From Marivita geojedonensis (GTDB lineage: Bacteria > Pseudomonadota > Alphaproteobacteria > Rhodobacterales > Rhodobacteraceae), in NCBI RefSeq assembly GCF_002115805.1, contig NZ_JFKC01000016.1, positions 1-64,000 on the forward strand: a DNA stretch of 64,000 nucleotides, written 5' to 3'. Position numbers and translations under genes: made by a program. The notes under the pieces were generated by a model. The model was not told where the DNA came from and did not search any database. It saw nothing but the letters and a program-made list of their open reading frames with translations. Below, in pieces: positions 8,897 through 17,528 of the stretch. The first letter of the stretch is position 1. Each line of letters starts with the position of its first letter.

Positions 8897-9901
8897 ATGC
8901 TACCGACACGCCAGACCGTTGAACTCGATCACGTGCCAAACAGACCCCGCCGGTTTGTGTTTGTTCTGCTGCCGGAATTCACCATGCTGTGTTTTGCGGC
9001 AGCGGTTGAATCGCTGCGCATTGCGAACCGGATGGCCAACCGCAAGCTCTATGACTGGACGATCATCGGAGAAGGTGGAGAGGCGATAACCTGTTCGGCA
9101 GGTGTGTCATTCCAGCTTGATTCCGACCTTATCGAGCTGAACCGCGATGATGTCGTGATCGTGTGCGGCGGGATCGACGTGCAGAAAGCGACAACCAAGC
9201 GCGTGATCAACTGGCTGCGCCGCGAAGCCCGGCGTGGCCTGTCGATCGGCGGGTTGTGCACCGCTGCCTACACGCTTGCGACAGCAGGATTGCTGGACGG
9301 CAAGCGGGCAACGATCCACTGGGAAAACCAGGACAGCTTTTCCGAAGAGTTCCCGGAAGTGACACTGACGAAGTCGATCTTCGTGGTTGATGGCAGTCGG
9401 ATCACCACCGCCGGCGGCACCGCATCAGTGGATCTCATGCTCAAGATCATCGCGGACGATCACGGCGAGGAACTGGCGGGCGCTGTCGCGGATCAGCTGA
9501 TCTACAACTCGATCCGCACCGATCAGGACACGCAGCGGCTCTCCGTGCCAACCCGCATCGGCGTGCGTCATCCGAAACTGTCCAAAGTCATCCAGATGAT
9601 GGAGCAGAATATCGAAGAGCCGATCAGCCCCTCGGTGTTGGCGCAACAGGTTGGCATGTCCACGAGGCAGCTGGAGCGCCTGTTCCGCCGTTATCTCAAC
9701 CGCAGTCCGAAGCGGTATTACATGGAACTGCGCCTTCAGAAGGCGCGCAACCTGCTCATGCAGACGGATATGAGCGTGATCAATGTGGCGCTGGCCTGCG
9801 GCTTTGCCTCACCGTCGCATTTCTCGAAATGCTACAGGGCGCATTACGAAACCACGCCCTACCGCGAACGCGGAGCGCACGCGTCGCGCCTTTCGGTGTA
9901 A
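8897..9901 (+). CDS. GlxA-family transcriptional regulator (DJ-1/PfpI-like plus AraC HTH)
   Basis: A 334-aa regulator from ATG 8897; a TTG start further upstream at 8825 is possible but unneeded. Residues about 15-190 form a class I glutamine amidotransferase/DJ-1-like sensor domain ([23 protein letters not shown]; nucleophile-elbow region [12 protein letters not shown] with a Cys). Residues about 230-330 hold a two-helix AraC DNA-binding domain with [22 protein letters not shown] and [19 protein letters not shown]. The architecture is shared with GbdR and related regulators of quaternary amine catabolism, but the effector cannot be read from sequence. The gene is divergent from the DAHP synthase gene with 168 bases between the start codons. 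Confidence 0.88.
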   Translation: MLPTRQTVELDHVPNRPRRFVFVLLPEFTMLCFAAAVESLRIANRMANRKLYDWTIIGEGGEAITCSAGVSFQLDSDLIELNRDDVVIVCGGIDVQKATTKRVINWLRREARRGLSIGGLCTAAYTLATAGLLDGKRATIHWENQDSFSEEFPEVTLTKSIFVVDGSRITTAGGTASVDLMLKIIADDHGEELAGAVADQLIYNSIRTDQDTQRLSVPTRIGVRHPKLSKVIQMMEQNIEEPISPSVLAQQVGMSTRQLERLFRRYLNRSPKRYYMELRLQKARNLLMQTDMSVINVALACGFASPSHFSKCYRAHYETTPYRERGAHASRLSV

Positions 9902-9907
9902 CCCCGT

Positions 9908-10327
9908 TCAGAACTGGGCGTTCAAGTCGTTGAAGTCGGTGTTGAACTGAAAATTCACGCTGACGATCGCATCGTCCAACTGATGCAGTACCAGATACGC
10001 AAAGATGTAGCTGATCCCGCTCCGGTATGAGATCAACTCCTGTGCCCAGCCGTTTTCCATCTCGTTGCGGCGCACCAGCGCGACCTCGGTGAAGTCCTGC
10101 GGGAAGATCTGCCGAACGCGACCCTGCAGATCGTCCAGTTGCTGAATCGTCATCTCGTCTGCGCCGCCGAACCTCAGCATCACGGATTTGATGTCACGCG
10201 ATGTCATGTACTGGTCCAGAGTGCTGCGCAGTTCATCATAGTCACGGAACACGCCGTCCTGGGCTGCCGCCCCCTGCGCAAGGACCAGAGAAATCGCTGC
10301 CATGCAGCTGAAAACAAAAGGTTTCAT
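9908..10327 (-). CDS. Secreted hypothetical protein
   Basis: A 139-aa protein from ATG 10327, with AAGGAA nine bases upstream. The first 22 residues are a clear Sec signal peptide (MKPFVFSCMAAISLVLAQG, then AAAQ and a cut before DG). The mature part has about 117 residues, begins with an acidic helix (DYDELRSTLDQYM), has no cysteine, and contains a predicted helix-strand pattern ending NFQFNTDFNDLNAQF. I do not recognise the family; conserved short periplasmic proteins like this are common in Rhodobacterales. It converges with the GlxA regulator, six bases from its stop. Confidence 0.7.
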   Translation of the reverse strand: MKPFVFSCMAAISLVLAQGAAAQDGVFRDYDELRSTLDQYMTSRDIKSVMLRFGGADEMTIQQLDDLQGRVRQIFPQDFTEVALVRRNEMENGWAQELISYRSGISYIFAYLVLHQLDDAIVSVNFQFNTDFNDLNAQF

Positions 10328-10514
10328 GGGATGTTCCTTCGAAGGTTCACCATGTGAGTGTGACTCCGCCCATCCATCTAAGCAATCGCTGACACCGCGA
10401 TCTTGTGGGCAGGTGTTCCGGCACCGGGATTGCAAGTCATTATCAACTGCAAAATCAGTGGGTTGAGCGATCCGCCCTGCCCTTGTAAAGCGGGCGCAAT
10501 TCAAGGGGAACGTC

Positions 10515-11405
10515 ATGTCCGCCGCGATCAAACTTGCTGTTGGAAGCCTACTGATTGGCGGTGTGGTCCTTGGGCTCAAGGTTCTGGCGTGGTGGCTCAC
10601 GGGCTCTGTGGCGCTTCTGTCGGATGCGCTTGAGAGCACCGTCAACCTGACAACCGCGTTGGCGGCTCTGGTGGCCATCCAGGTTGCGCAACGGCCTGCG
10701 GATTCAAATCATCCCTTCGGTCATCACAAGGCCGAGTTCTTCAGCGCCGTTCTCGAAGGCGTCATGATCATCATTGCAGCGCTGTTCATCCTGCGGGAAG
10801 CCTATGAGGGTTTTCTGAACCCCCGCGCGCTTGATGCGCCGCTCGAGGGGGTGCTGATCAACGCAGGGGCAACGGCCATAAACGCGTTCTGGGCCTATAT
10901 CCTTATCCGTCAGGGGCGCAAGTTGCGGTCCCCTGCCCTTGTGGCCGATGGCAAACATCTGTGGACCGATGTGGTCACGTCGGTCGGTGTGGCGGGTGGC
11001 GTGCTGCTTGCCATGGTCAGCGGATGGTGGCTCTTCGATCCGATCATGGCGGCGTTGGTGGCAGTGAATATCCTGTGGTCCGGGTCCCGCGTCGTGAAGG
11101 CTTCGTTGAGCGGACTGATGGATGAAGCGGTGTCCGAAGACTCGCTGTCGCGGATCCGGGATGCGATCTCGGACGCGGCCGAGGGTGCCGTCGAGGCGCA
11201 TGACCTGCGCACCCGGCACGCCGGTCAGGCGACCTTTGTCGAATTTCATCTGGTGGTTCCCGGCGACATGACCGTGTTCGACGCGCATGAAATCTGCGAC
11301 CGGATCGAGGCGGCAATCGGCAAAGCCGTTCCCGACAGCCGCGTGACGATCCACGTCGAGCCCGAACACAAACAGAAGCACACCGGAATTGTTGTTTTAG
11401 ATTGA
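10515..11405 (+). CDS. Cation diffusion facilitator (CDF) family metal exporter
   Basis: A 296-aa inner-membrane protein with AAGGGGAA ahead of ATG 10515. About six membrane segments lie in residues 1-200, followed by a cytoplasmic C-terminal domain of about 90 residues. CDF signatures are visible: LLSDALESTVN in the second membrane segment, NHPFGHHKAEFFSA in the first loop, and DGKHLWTDVVTSVGV in the fifth, supplying the H-x3-D metal site. Members exchange Zn2+, Fe2+, Mn2+ or similar ions for protons. The metal is not predictable here, since the second-segment site has D-x3-S rather than D-x3-D. The gene stands alone. Confidence 0.92.
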   Translation: MSAAIKLAVGSLLIGGVVLGLKVLAWWLTGSVALLSDALESTVNLTTALAALVAIQVAQRPADSNHPFGHHKAEFFSAVLEGVMIIIAALFILREAYEGFLNPRALDAPLEGVLINAGATAINAFWAYILIRQGRKLRSPALVADGKHLWTDVVTSVGVAGGVLLAMVSGWWLFDPIMAALVAVNILWSGSRVVKASLSGLMDEAVSEDSLSRIRDAISDAAEGAVEAHDLRTRHAGQATFVEFHLVVPGDMTVFDAHEICDRIEAAIGKAVPDSRVTIHVEPEHKQKHTGIVVLD

Positions 11406-11541
11406 ACATTTACGGACCGTTCTTCAAGAATCCATCCCTGTTCGGATAAATTTTCGGATTTGCCCTGAATTGCGCTACCATGCCCGAGACATCACCCAGC
11501 TGGCGACAATCGCATGGCTGGCAGCTCGGGGAGGGCACACG

Positions 11542-12099
11542 ATGGCGTTTGCAGTATCGGGACAGGGTATGAGTGCGGGAGAGGCGCGGACGCATTTCCG
11601 CGATGCGGTCGCGTATCTGCGTGGCTCTGATATGGCGCGGTCCATACTGGAAGAACTCAGTGACCTGCCGGAACGGGTCATGATCAAGATCGGCTCCGAC
11701 ATTGAGCCGAAATACCGCCACCCCAAAGCGGATGACGGTATCGATGGCGGTATCGTCGAATGGAACCCGGACATGTCGCTTGACGTGTTCGACAGCCCTC
11801 GTGAACGACCAAACGCCGCCTGGGTCCGCAACAAGAAGGAGCGCTATGGGCTTTTCTGGCGCAAGTCCCGGCAGATCCGGGAATACGGAACACTGTCTCC
11901 AGCCATCGCGCTCATTCACGAGCTTGGCCACGCGTATCAGTTCTTCGGCGACCGCGACGGATACCGGCAAGCCATGAAAACCGTGGGTTCACCGCAGGAA
12001 GACAACGTGGTCGGTGGCATCGAGACCGTTGTCATCACCGAGCTTCGGCAGCTTGGCCACAACGAAGGAATACGCTGGTATTACGGTCACACCGCCTGA
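11542..12099 (+). CDS. M91-like zinc metallopeptidase domain protein (effector-like)
   Basis: A 185-aa protein. The ATG at 11542 is preceded by GAGGG; an upstream TTG is not needed. It has a HELGH zinc-binding motif at H126-E127-x2-H130 in the helix SPAIALIHELGHAYQF, and candidate third ligands E161 and E167 in a helix ending WYYGHT. This arrangement resembles peptidase family M91, whose best-known members (NleD) are type III secreted effectors that cut host kinases. No signal peptide is evident, and no secretion genes lie nearby. A cytosolic or secreted proteolytic role is inferred; the substrate is unknown. Its neighbours (CDF transporter and sugar dehydrogenase) give no functional hint. 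Confidence 0.65.
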   Translation: MAFAVSGQGMSAGEARTHFRDAVAYLRGSDMARSILEELSDLPERVMIKIGSDIEPKYRHPKADDGIDGGIVEWNPDMSLDVFDSPRERPNAAWVRNKKERYGLFWRKSRQIREYGTLSPAIALIHELGHAYQFFGDRDGYRQAMKTVGSPQEDNVVGGIETVVITELRQLGHNEGIRWYYGHTA

Positions 12100-12135
12100 C
12101 CAGCATCAGCTATTCGGGTTATCCGGACGGGTCGT

Positions 12136-13260
12136 TTATGACCCAATGCCTGCCAGGCGGTAGAGCGCGCCATTTCCGACGCTCAGAAACCACAGCGCGC
12201 CGTCCGGTCCCTGCCGTACGTCCCGGACACGCAGGGTGCTGTCTCCACTGATCTGTTCGACCTCGCGCAGCGGCGACCCTTCCAGCCGGGAGATGTAGTC
12301 GAATTTGAGTGACCCAACGAACATGTCACCGGCCCAGTCGGACATCTGGCTGCCATCATAAAAGGCCATTCCCGAAGGTGCGATGGACGGATCCCAATAG
12401 GTTTCAGGCTGTTCCATTCCGGGCTTTTCGGTTCCCTCGCCGATCGACATGCCGGAATAGTGGCGGCCATACGCAATGACCGGCCAGCCGTAATTCGCGC
12501 CCTTGCGGATGCGGTTCACTTCGTCACCACCGCGCGCGCCGTGTTCGTTGACCCACAGCTGACCCGAGGCATCGATCGCCGCGCCCTGAGGGTTGCGATG
12601 CCCGTAGGACCAGATTTCGGACTGGACGCCTGCTGTGTTCACAAAAGGGTTGTCCGCAGGTACTTCACCATCCTTGGTGATCCGCAGAACCGAACCATTG
12701 TGCAAGCTGCGGTCCTGCGCCGAGGGGCGGTCTCCCCGGTCTCCGACGGTCAGGAAAAGCGTGCCATCAGGCGCTTCGACCAGGCGCGATCCGAAGTGGC
12801 GCCCGCCGCTTGATCCGGGCGCGATTTCGAAAATCGTTTCGTGCCTGCTCAGCGCTGTTCCGTCCTCACTCAGGACGGCTTTGGTGACCGCCGTTCCGCT
12901 TCCGCGCCCCTGCTGTTTCGCATGAGTGAAGAACAGCGTGCGGCTTTGCGCGAAATCCCGCGGCACGAGCACGTCGAGCAAACCGCCCTGACCGTCCAGA
13001 TAGACCTCCGGCGGGTTGCGCAGCGTCACGGCGGCCGCGCCCGGCGTGACAAGCAGCACGGACCCGTCGCGTTCGGTGAGAACGATTTTACCATCTGGTA
13101 AAAAACCGAACGCCCAAGGCGTATCAAGACCGGTGACCACGGCCGAGACCTGAACCGGCCCGGCGCTGGTCTGCAGGGTCTCGGATGCAACCTGTGCCAT
13201 CGCGCCCAGAGGCGCTGCGGCGAGGATCAGAGACAGAGAGAGCGAACGCAGGATTGGCAT
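12136..13260 (-). CDS. PQQ-dependent soluble aldose sugar dehydrogenase-like protein (YliI type)
   Basis: A 374-aa periplasmic protein starting at ATG 13260, with AAGG seven bases ahead; a GTG two codons earlier is less likely. Residues 1-23 are a signal peptide ending AMA before QVASET. The rest is a six-bladed beta-propeller of the glucose/sorbosone dehydrogenase family: GLDTPWAFGFLPDGKIVLTER, GSGGRHFGSRL, and YGHRNPQGAAIDASGQLWVNEHG with the conserved H and R. These enzymes oxidise aldoses with PQQ and calcium. No PQQ biosynthesis genes are in the window. The gene is divergent from the ABC transporter operon. Confidence 0.9.
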   Translation of the reverse strand: MPILRSLSLSLILAAAPLGAMAQVASETLQTSAGPVQVSAVVTGLDTPWAFGFLPDGKIVLTERDGSVLLVTPGAAAVTLRNPPEVYLDGQGGLLDVLVPRDFAQSRTLFFTHAKQQGRGSGTAVTKAVLSEDGTALSRHETIFEIAPGSSGGRHFGSRLVEAPDGTLFLTVGDRGDRPSAQDRSLHNGSVLRITKDGEVPADNPFVNTAGVQSEIWSYGHRNPQGAAIDASGQLWVNEHGARGGDEVNRIRKGANYGWPVIAYGRHYSGMSIGEGTEKPGMEQPETYWDPSIAPSGMAFYDGSQMSDWAGDMFVGSLKFDYISRLEGSPLREVEQISGDSTLRVRDVRQGPDGALWFLSVGNGALYRLAGIGS

Positions 13261-13531
13261 GGTCACACCTTTGCTTTGAGACTGTTGCTGTGGAGCCCGG
13301 TTGTTCTTCGGATATGGGTGCAGCTGCCGTTACGGCAAGCGCGCCAACGCAGATGTGAGCGGTGCCCTGCCAACGCAAAAAGTTTCTCAGCCGCTCAAGG
13401 CTTTCCCGTAAGGCATTGATTTTCCGCAATGTGCTGGCGCGGGCCGCATTGCGACGGGTCTTTTCTTTTCCCCGCCATCTGAATATCGTCTGCGCCAGAA
13501 CATAACGATGTTCCAACATGGGAGTGTATAC

Positions 13532-14728
13532 ATGAAAAAGTTTCTCACAGCCACGGCGGCGGGTGCGCTGCTTGCGGGCGCGGCATTTGCCGGCAGCCAT
13601 TCGAACGAGATCAAGATGGGCATCATTCTGGGCTTTACCGGCCCGATTGAATCCCTGACTCCGGCGATGGCAGCAGGTGCCGAGATTGCGATGGCAGAAG
13701 TGTCTGAAAGCGGGCAGCTTCTGGGCGGTGCCACCGTGACCCCGGTCCGCGCAGACTCGACCTGCGTTGACAGCGCCGCAGCGACTGCGGCTGCAGAGCG
13801 TCTGATCACCAGCGACGGCGTAATGGGCATCATGGGCGCGGACTGCTCGGGCGTGACCGGCGCGGTTCTGGCGAACGTCGCGGTGCCGAACGGCATGGTG
13901 ATGATTTCCCCGTCTGCCACGTCCCCTGCCCTGTCGGCGGCTGAAGACAACGGCCTGTTCTTCCGTACCGCGCCGTCCGATGCGCGTCAGGGTGAAGTTC
14001 TGGCCAACATCCTCGTTGAAAAAGGGATCAACAGCGCGGCTGTGACCTATACCAACAACGACTACGGCAAAGGCTTTGCCGACGCGTTTCAGGCGGCTTA
14101 CGAAGCCGCAGGCGGTTCTGTGACCCTGTCGGCGCCGCATGAAGACGGCAAGGCGGATTACTCTGCCGAAGTCGGCGCGCTGGCGTCTGCAGGTGGCGAT
14201 GCGCTGGTCGTTCTGGGCTATGTCGATCAGGGTGGTGCAGGCATCATTCAGGGCGCGCTGGACACAGGTGCGTTCGACATGTTTGCCATGGGTGACGGTA
14301 TGATCGGTGACTCGCTGGCCGAGCGCTTCGGTAGCGACATCGAAGGCATGATCGGCACCGCCCCCGGCTCCGACAACGCCGGTGCGGCCATGTTCGCCGA
14401 AATGGCAACAGCAGCGGGCATCGACGGCACTTCCGTCTACGCCGGTGAATCCTATGACGCGGCGGCGCTGATGCTGCTGGCCATGGCAGCCGCCGGTTCG
14501 AAAGAGCCGGGTGACTACGCCTCGCACGTCTTCCACGTCGCCAACGCTCCGGGCGAGCCGATCCTGCCGGGTGAACTGGGCAAGGCGCTCGAGATCATCG
14601 CGGGCGGCGGTGACGTCGACTATCAGGGCGCAACAGGCGTCGAGCTGGTCGAGCCGGGTGAAGCGTCCGGCTCCTACGCGGAGTTCACCGTGGAGGGTGG
14701 CGCGCTCAAGGTTGTCGGCTACCGCTGA
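13532..14728 (+). CDS. livK: Branched-chain amino acid type ABC transporter, substrate-binding protein
   Basis: A 398-aa periplasmic binding protein. The ATG at 13532 has GGGAG seven bases ahead. The signal peptide MKKFLTATAAGALLAGAAFA is followed by the mature start GSHSNEIKMG. The type I periplasmic-binding fold shows in GIILGFTGPIESLTPAM, MGADCSGVTGAVLANVAVPNG and TYTNNDYGKGFADAFQAAYEAAGG. Members bind leucine-type amino acids, amides, urea or other small molecules, and the ligand is not readable here. It leads a five-gene operon with livG, livF, livH and livM. A GC-rich hairpin after the stop probably keeps this message more abundant than the downstream genes. Confidence 0.92.
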   Translation: MKKFLTATAAGALLAGAAFAGSHSNEIKMGIILGFTGPIESLTPAMAAGAEIAMAEVSESGQLLGGATVTPVRADSTCVDSAAATAAAERLITSDGVMGIMGADCSGVTGAVLANVAVPNGMVMISPSATSPALSAAEDNGLFFRTAPSDARQGEVLANILVEKGINSAAVTYTNNDYGKGFADAFQAAYEAAGGSVTLSAPHEDGKADYSAEVGALASAGGDALVVLGYVDQGGAGIIQGALDTGAFDMFAMGDGMIGDSLAERFGSDIEGMIGTAPGSDNAGAAMFAEMATAAGIDGTSVYAGESYDAAALMLLAMAAAGSKEPGDYASHVFHVANAPGEPILPGELGKALEIIAGGGDVDYQGATGVELVEPGEASGSYAEFTVEGGALKVVGYR

Positions 14729-14752
14729 TCGTCAAGCATTTGACCAACAGGC

Positions 14753-14774
14753 GGCGCGGGAGTCATCCCGCGCC
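14753..14774 (+). terminator. Intra-operon hairpin after the binding-protein gene
   Basis: GGCGCGGG at 14753-14760 pairs perfectly with CCCGCGCC at 14767-14774 around a six-base loop. Only GTTTC follows, so it is more likely an mRNA-stabilising or partial attenuation structure than a full terminator. Such structures after a periplasmic binding protein gene are typical of ABC importer operons. Confidence 0.6.
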
Positions 14775-14822
14775 GTTTCACTATAAAAGGCGGAACAAAA
14801 CCAACCGCCACAGGGATAGACG

Positions 14823-15602
14823 ATGATCGAGGTGAAAAACCTACACCGCCATTTCGGCGGGTTCCGTGCGGTTGATGGTGCCACACTCGAAATCGAGACT
14901 GGCTCCATCACCGGGCTCGTAGGCCCCAATGGCGCCGGAAAAACCACACTTTTCAATGTTGTAGCGGGCGTTCTTCCACCGACCTCTGGACAGGTCTTGA
15001 TGGCGGGCGAGGACATCACCGGACTGCCGCCGCATGTTCTGTTTCACAAAGGTCTGCTGCGGACTTTCCAGATTGCGCATGAATTCGCATCCATGTCCTG
15101 CCGCGAGAACCTGATGATGGTGCCCGGAGAACAGACCGGCGAGACACTCTGGAACACATGGTTCGGGCGCAAGCGCATCGCGGACGAGGAGCGAGCGCTG
15201 CGGGCCAAGGCGGACGAGGTGCTGGAATTCCTGACCATCGAACATCTGGCTGACCACAAGGCGGGTCAGGTGTCGGGGGGTCAGAAGAAGCTGCTGGAGC
15301 TGGGCCGCACCATGATGGTCGATGCGCGCATCGTCTTTCTGGACGAGGTGGGCGCAGGGGTGAATCGCACCCTGCTCAATACTATCGGTGACGCGATCAT
15401 CCGGCTCAACAAGGAACGTGGCTACACGTTCTGCATGATCGAACATGACATGGATTTCATCGGGCGGCTCTGTGATCCGGTGATCGTGATGGCCGAGGGC
15501 AAGGTACTCTCGAAAGGCACGATCGACGAGATCAAGGCCGATGAACGCGTGATCGAGGCCTATCTGGGCACCGGGCTGAAGAACAAGGAAGCGGTCGGAT
15601 GA
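14823..15602 (+). CDS. livG: Branched-chain amino acid type ABC transporter, ATPase LivG
   Basis: A 259-aa cytoplasmic ATPase. Walker A GPNGAGKTT lies near residue 38, the ABC signature SGGQKKLLELGR near 154, and Walker B IVFLDE near 173. Directly after Walker B the sequence is VGAGVN, where the family normally has P-A/T-A-G-x-N, so the usual proline is Val. The closing region YTFCMIEHDMDFIGRLCDPVIVMAEG carries the switch histidine and is LivG-like. It couples ATP hydrolysis to import through LivH/LivM. Its stop overlaps the livF start as ATGA. Confidence 0.95.
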   Translation: MIEVKNLHRHFGGFRAVDGATLEIETGSITGLVGPNGAGKTTLFNVVAGVLPPTSGQVLMAGEDITGLPPHVLFHKGLLRTFQIAHEFASMSCRENLMMVPGEQTGETLWNTWFGRKRIADEERALRAKADEVLEFLTIEHLADHKAGQVSGGQKKLLELGRTMMVDARIVFLDEVGAGVNRTLLNTIGDAIIRLNKERGYTFCMIEHDMDFIGRLCDPVIVMAEGKVLSKGTIDEIKADERVIEAYLGTGLKNKEAVG

Positions 15603-16429
15603 GCGACAACCCGTATCAGGACGCCCGCGGGAATAAGGACGCGTCGATCACCAATCCGCATGGTCAGGGCACCCTGACGGCGTCGGGCACGCAGGAACAT
15701 CCCATGCCGGGCAAAGACGGGCCGTTCCTGATTGGCGAGAACATGACCGGCGGTTATGGCAAGGCGGGACCGGATATCCTGCATGACTGCACCATTGCCG
15801 TTGAACGCGGTGAGATCGCGGTGATTGTCGGACCCAATGGCGCCGGCAAATCCACTGCCATGAAAGCCGTTTTCGGGATGCTCGACCTTCGGCAGGGCCG
15901 CGTGCTTCTGGACGGTCAGGACATCACCGCGCTGACGCCGCAGGCGCGGGTGCGCAACGGAATGGGCTTTGTCCCACAGACATCGAACATCTTCACGTCG
16001 ATGACGGTCGAGGAAAATCTCGAGATGGGTGCGTTCATCCGCGAGGACGATTTCCGCAGTACAATGGAGCAGGTTTACGAGCTGTTCCCGATCCTGCGGG
16101 AAAAGCGAAACCAGCCTGCAGGTGAGCTGTCCGGTGGTCAGCGTCAGCAGGTGGCCGTAGGTCGCGCGCTGATGACTCAGCCCAAGGTGCTCATGCTGGA
16201 CGAACCGACAGCGGGTGTGTCGCCTATCGTCATGGACGAACTCTTTGACCGGATCATCGAAGTGGCGCGGACGGGCATTTCGATCCTCATGGTGGAGCAG
16301 AACGCCCGGCAGGCGCTGGAGATCGCGGACAAGGGCTATGTGCTTGTGCAGGGGTCGAACGGGTATTCCGGCACCGGAAAAGATCTTCTTGCGGACCCGG
16401 ATGTGCGCCGGTCCTTCCTTGGCGGATGA
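15599..16429 (+). CDS. livF: Branched-chain amino acid type ABC transporter, ATPase LivF
   Basis: A 276-aa ATPase, translationally coupled to livG by an ATGA overlap. Walker A GPNGAGKST is near residue 80, the signature LSGGQRQQVAVGRAL near 177, and Walker B VLMLDEPTAGVSP near 197, with H-loop equivalent MVEQNARQALE. Most LivF proteins have about 235 residues. Here the first 45 are a hydrophilic extension (Asn, Gly, Gln, Pro rich), probably disordered; an internal ATG at 15704 could give a shorter product. It partners LivG on the LivH/LivM permease. Confidence 0.93.
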   Translation: MSDNPYQDARGNKDASITNPHGQGTLTASGTQEHPMPGKDGPFLIGENMTGGYGKAGPDILHDCTIAVERGEIAVIVGPNGAGKSTAMKAVFGMLDLRQGRVLLDGQDITALTPQARVRNGMGFVPQTSNIFTSMTVEENLEMGAFIREDDFRSTMEQVYELFPILREKRNQPAGELSGGQRQQVAVGRALMTQPKVLMLDEPTAGVSPIVMDELFDRIIEVARTGISILMVEQNARQALEIADKGYVLVQGSNGYSGTGKDLLADPDVRRSFLGG

Positions 16430-16478
16430 CGGGAGCGCCGGTGGAGATGTGGAATTTGCATATTTTTGAAAAGAAGAA

Positions 16479-16497
16479 GATGGGGATGCGCCCCATC
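16479..16497 (+). repeat. Hairpin in the livF-livH gap, just ahead of the livH ribosome binding site
   Basis: GATGGGG at 16479-16485 pairs with CCCCATC at 16491-16497 around a five-base loop. Seven bases later comes GGAGGG, the livH ribosome binding site. The preceding TTTGCATATTTTTGAAAAG run is AT-rich and unlike the rest of the operon. It may tune livH translation or transcript stability; this is inference. Confidence 0.5.
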
Positions 16498-16517
16498 CTG
16501 AGCGGAGGGTTCCCGAC

Positions 16518-17528
16518 ATGGACCTGCTGAATGGTTTTGTGGCGCTCGCCAATTTCGTGCTGATCCCGGCGATTGCCTATGGCAGCCAGCTTGCGCTTGG
16601 CGCGCTGGGGGTCACGCTCATCTACGGTATCCTGCGGTTTTCCAACTTTGCCCATGGCGACACGATGGCCATTGGCACCATGTTTGCTGTGCTCGTGACG
16701 TGGGGATTGCAGAGTGTCGGGGTGACGCTTGGCCCCTTCCCCACCGCACTGCTGGCCATTCCGTTTGGTATCGCAGGGGCGACGGCGCTGGTGCTGCTGA
16801 CGGACAAATACGTCTACAAATTCTACCGGGCGCAGAAAGCCAAGCCGGTGATCCTCGTGATCGTGTCGATGGGGGTGATGTTCATCTACAATGGCCTGAC
16901 GCGCATCATCATCGGGCCGGATGATTACCGCTTTGCCGATGGCGAGCGTTTCGTGATCTCGGCGCGCACGTTCCGCGACATGACGGGGCTGGAGGAAGGT
17001 CTGGCGCTGCGCACGACGCAGGTGATCACCGTGGTCACGGCGATTGCTGTGGTGGCCGCGCTGTTCTGGTTCCTGAACAAGACGCGCACCGGCAAGTCGA
17101 TGCGGGCGTTTTCCGACAACGAGGATCTCGCGCTGCTGTCGGGCATCAACCCGGAGCGCGTGGTGCTGGTGACCTGGCTGATCGTGGCGTCTTTGGCGAC
17201 CGTGGCCGGGGTTCTGTATGGCCTCGACAAGTCGTTCAAGGCGTTCACCTATTTCCAACTGCTGCTGCCGATCTTTGCGGCCGCCATCGTCGGCGGTCTG
17301 GGCAATCCGTTGGGTGCCATCGCGGGCGGTTTCGTGATCGCGTTTTCCGAGGTCGGTGTCACCTATGCCTGGAAGAAGGTGCTGGGGTATATGATGCCCG
17401 CGGGGCTGGAGCCTGACGGTCTGATGCAGATCCTGAGCACGGAATACAAGTTCGCGGTCAGCTTCGTGATCCTTGTGATCGTTCTGCTGTTCCGGCCAAC
17501 CGGCCTTTTCCGGGGGAAGGCGCTATGA
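16518..17528 (+). CDS. livH: Branched-chain amino acid type ABC transporter, permease LivH
   Basis: A 336-aa inner-membrane permease preceded by GGAGGG. Around eight hydrophobic segments are visible, starting GFVALANFVLIPAIAYGSQLALGALGV. The LivH family marks are YGILRFSNFAHGDTMAIGTMFA near residue 35 and the cytoplasmic coupling loop KTRTGKSMRAFSDNEDLALLSGINPERV near 194. It then has GGLGNPLGAIAGG near 258. It pairs with LivM to form the membrane channel. Its stop overlaps the livM start by four bases. Confidence 0.94.
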   Translation: MDLLNGFVALANFVLIPAIAYGSQLALGALGVTLIYGILRFSNFAHGDTMAIGTMFAVLVTWGLQSVGVTLGPFPTALLAIPFGIAGATALVLLTDKYVYKFYRAQKAKPVILVIVSMGVMFIYNGLTRIIIGPDDYRFADGERFVISARTFRDMTGLEEGLALRTTQVITVVTAIAVVAALFWFLNKTRTGKSMRAFSDNEDLALLSGINPERVVLVTWLIVASLATVAGVLYGLDKSFKAFTYFQLLLPIFAAAIVGGLGNPLGAIAGGFVIAFSEVGVTYAWKKVLGYMMPAGLEPDGLMQILSTEYKFAVSFVILVIVLLFRPTGLFRGKAL

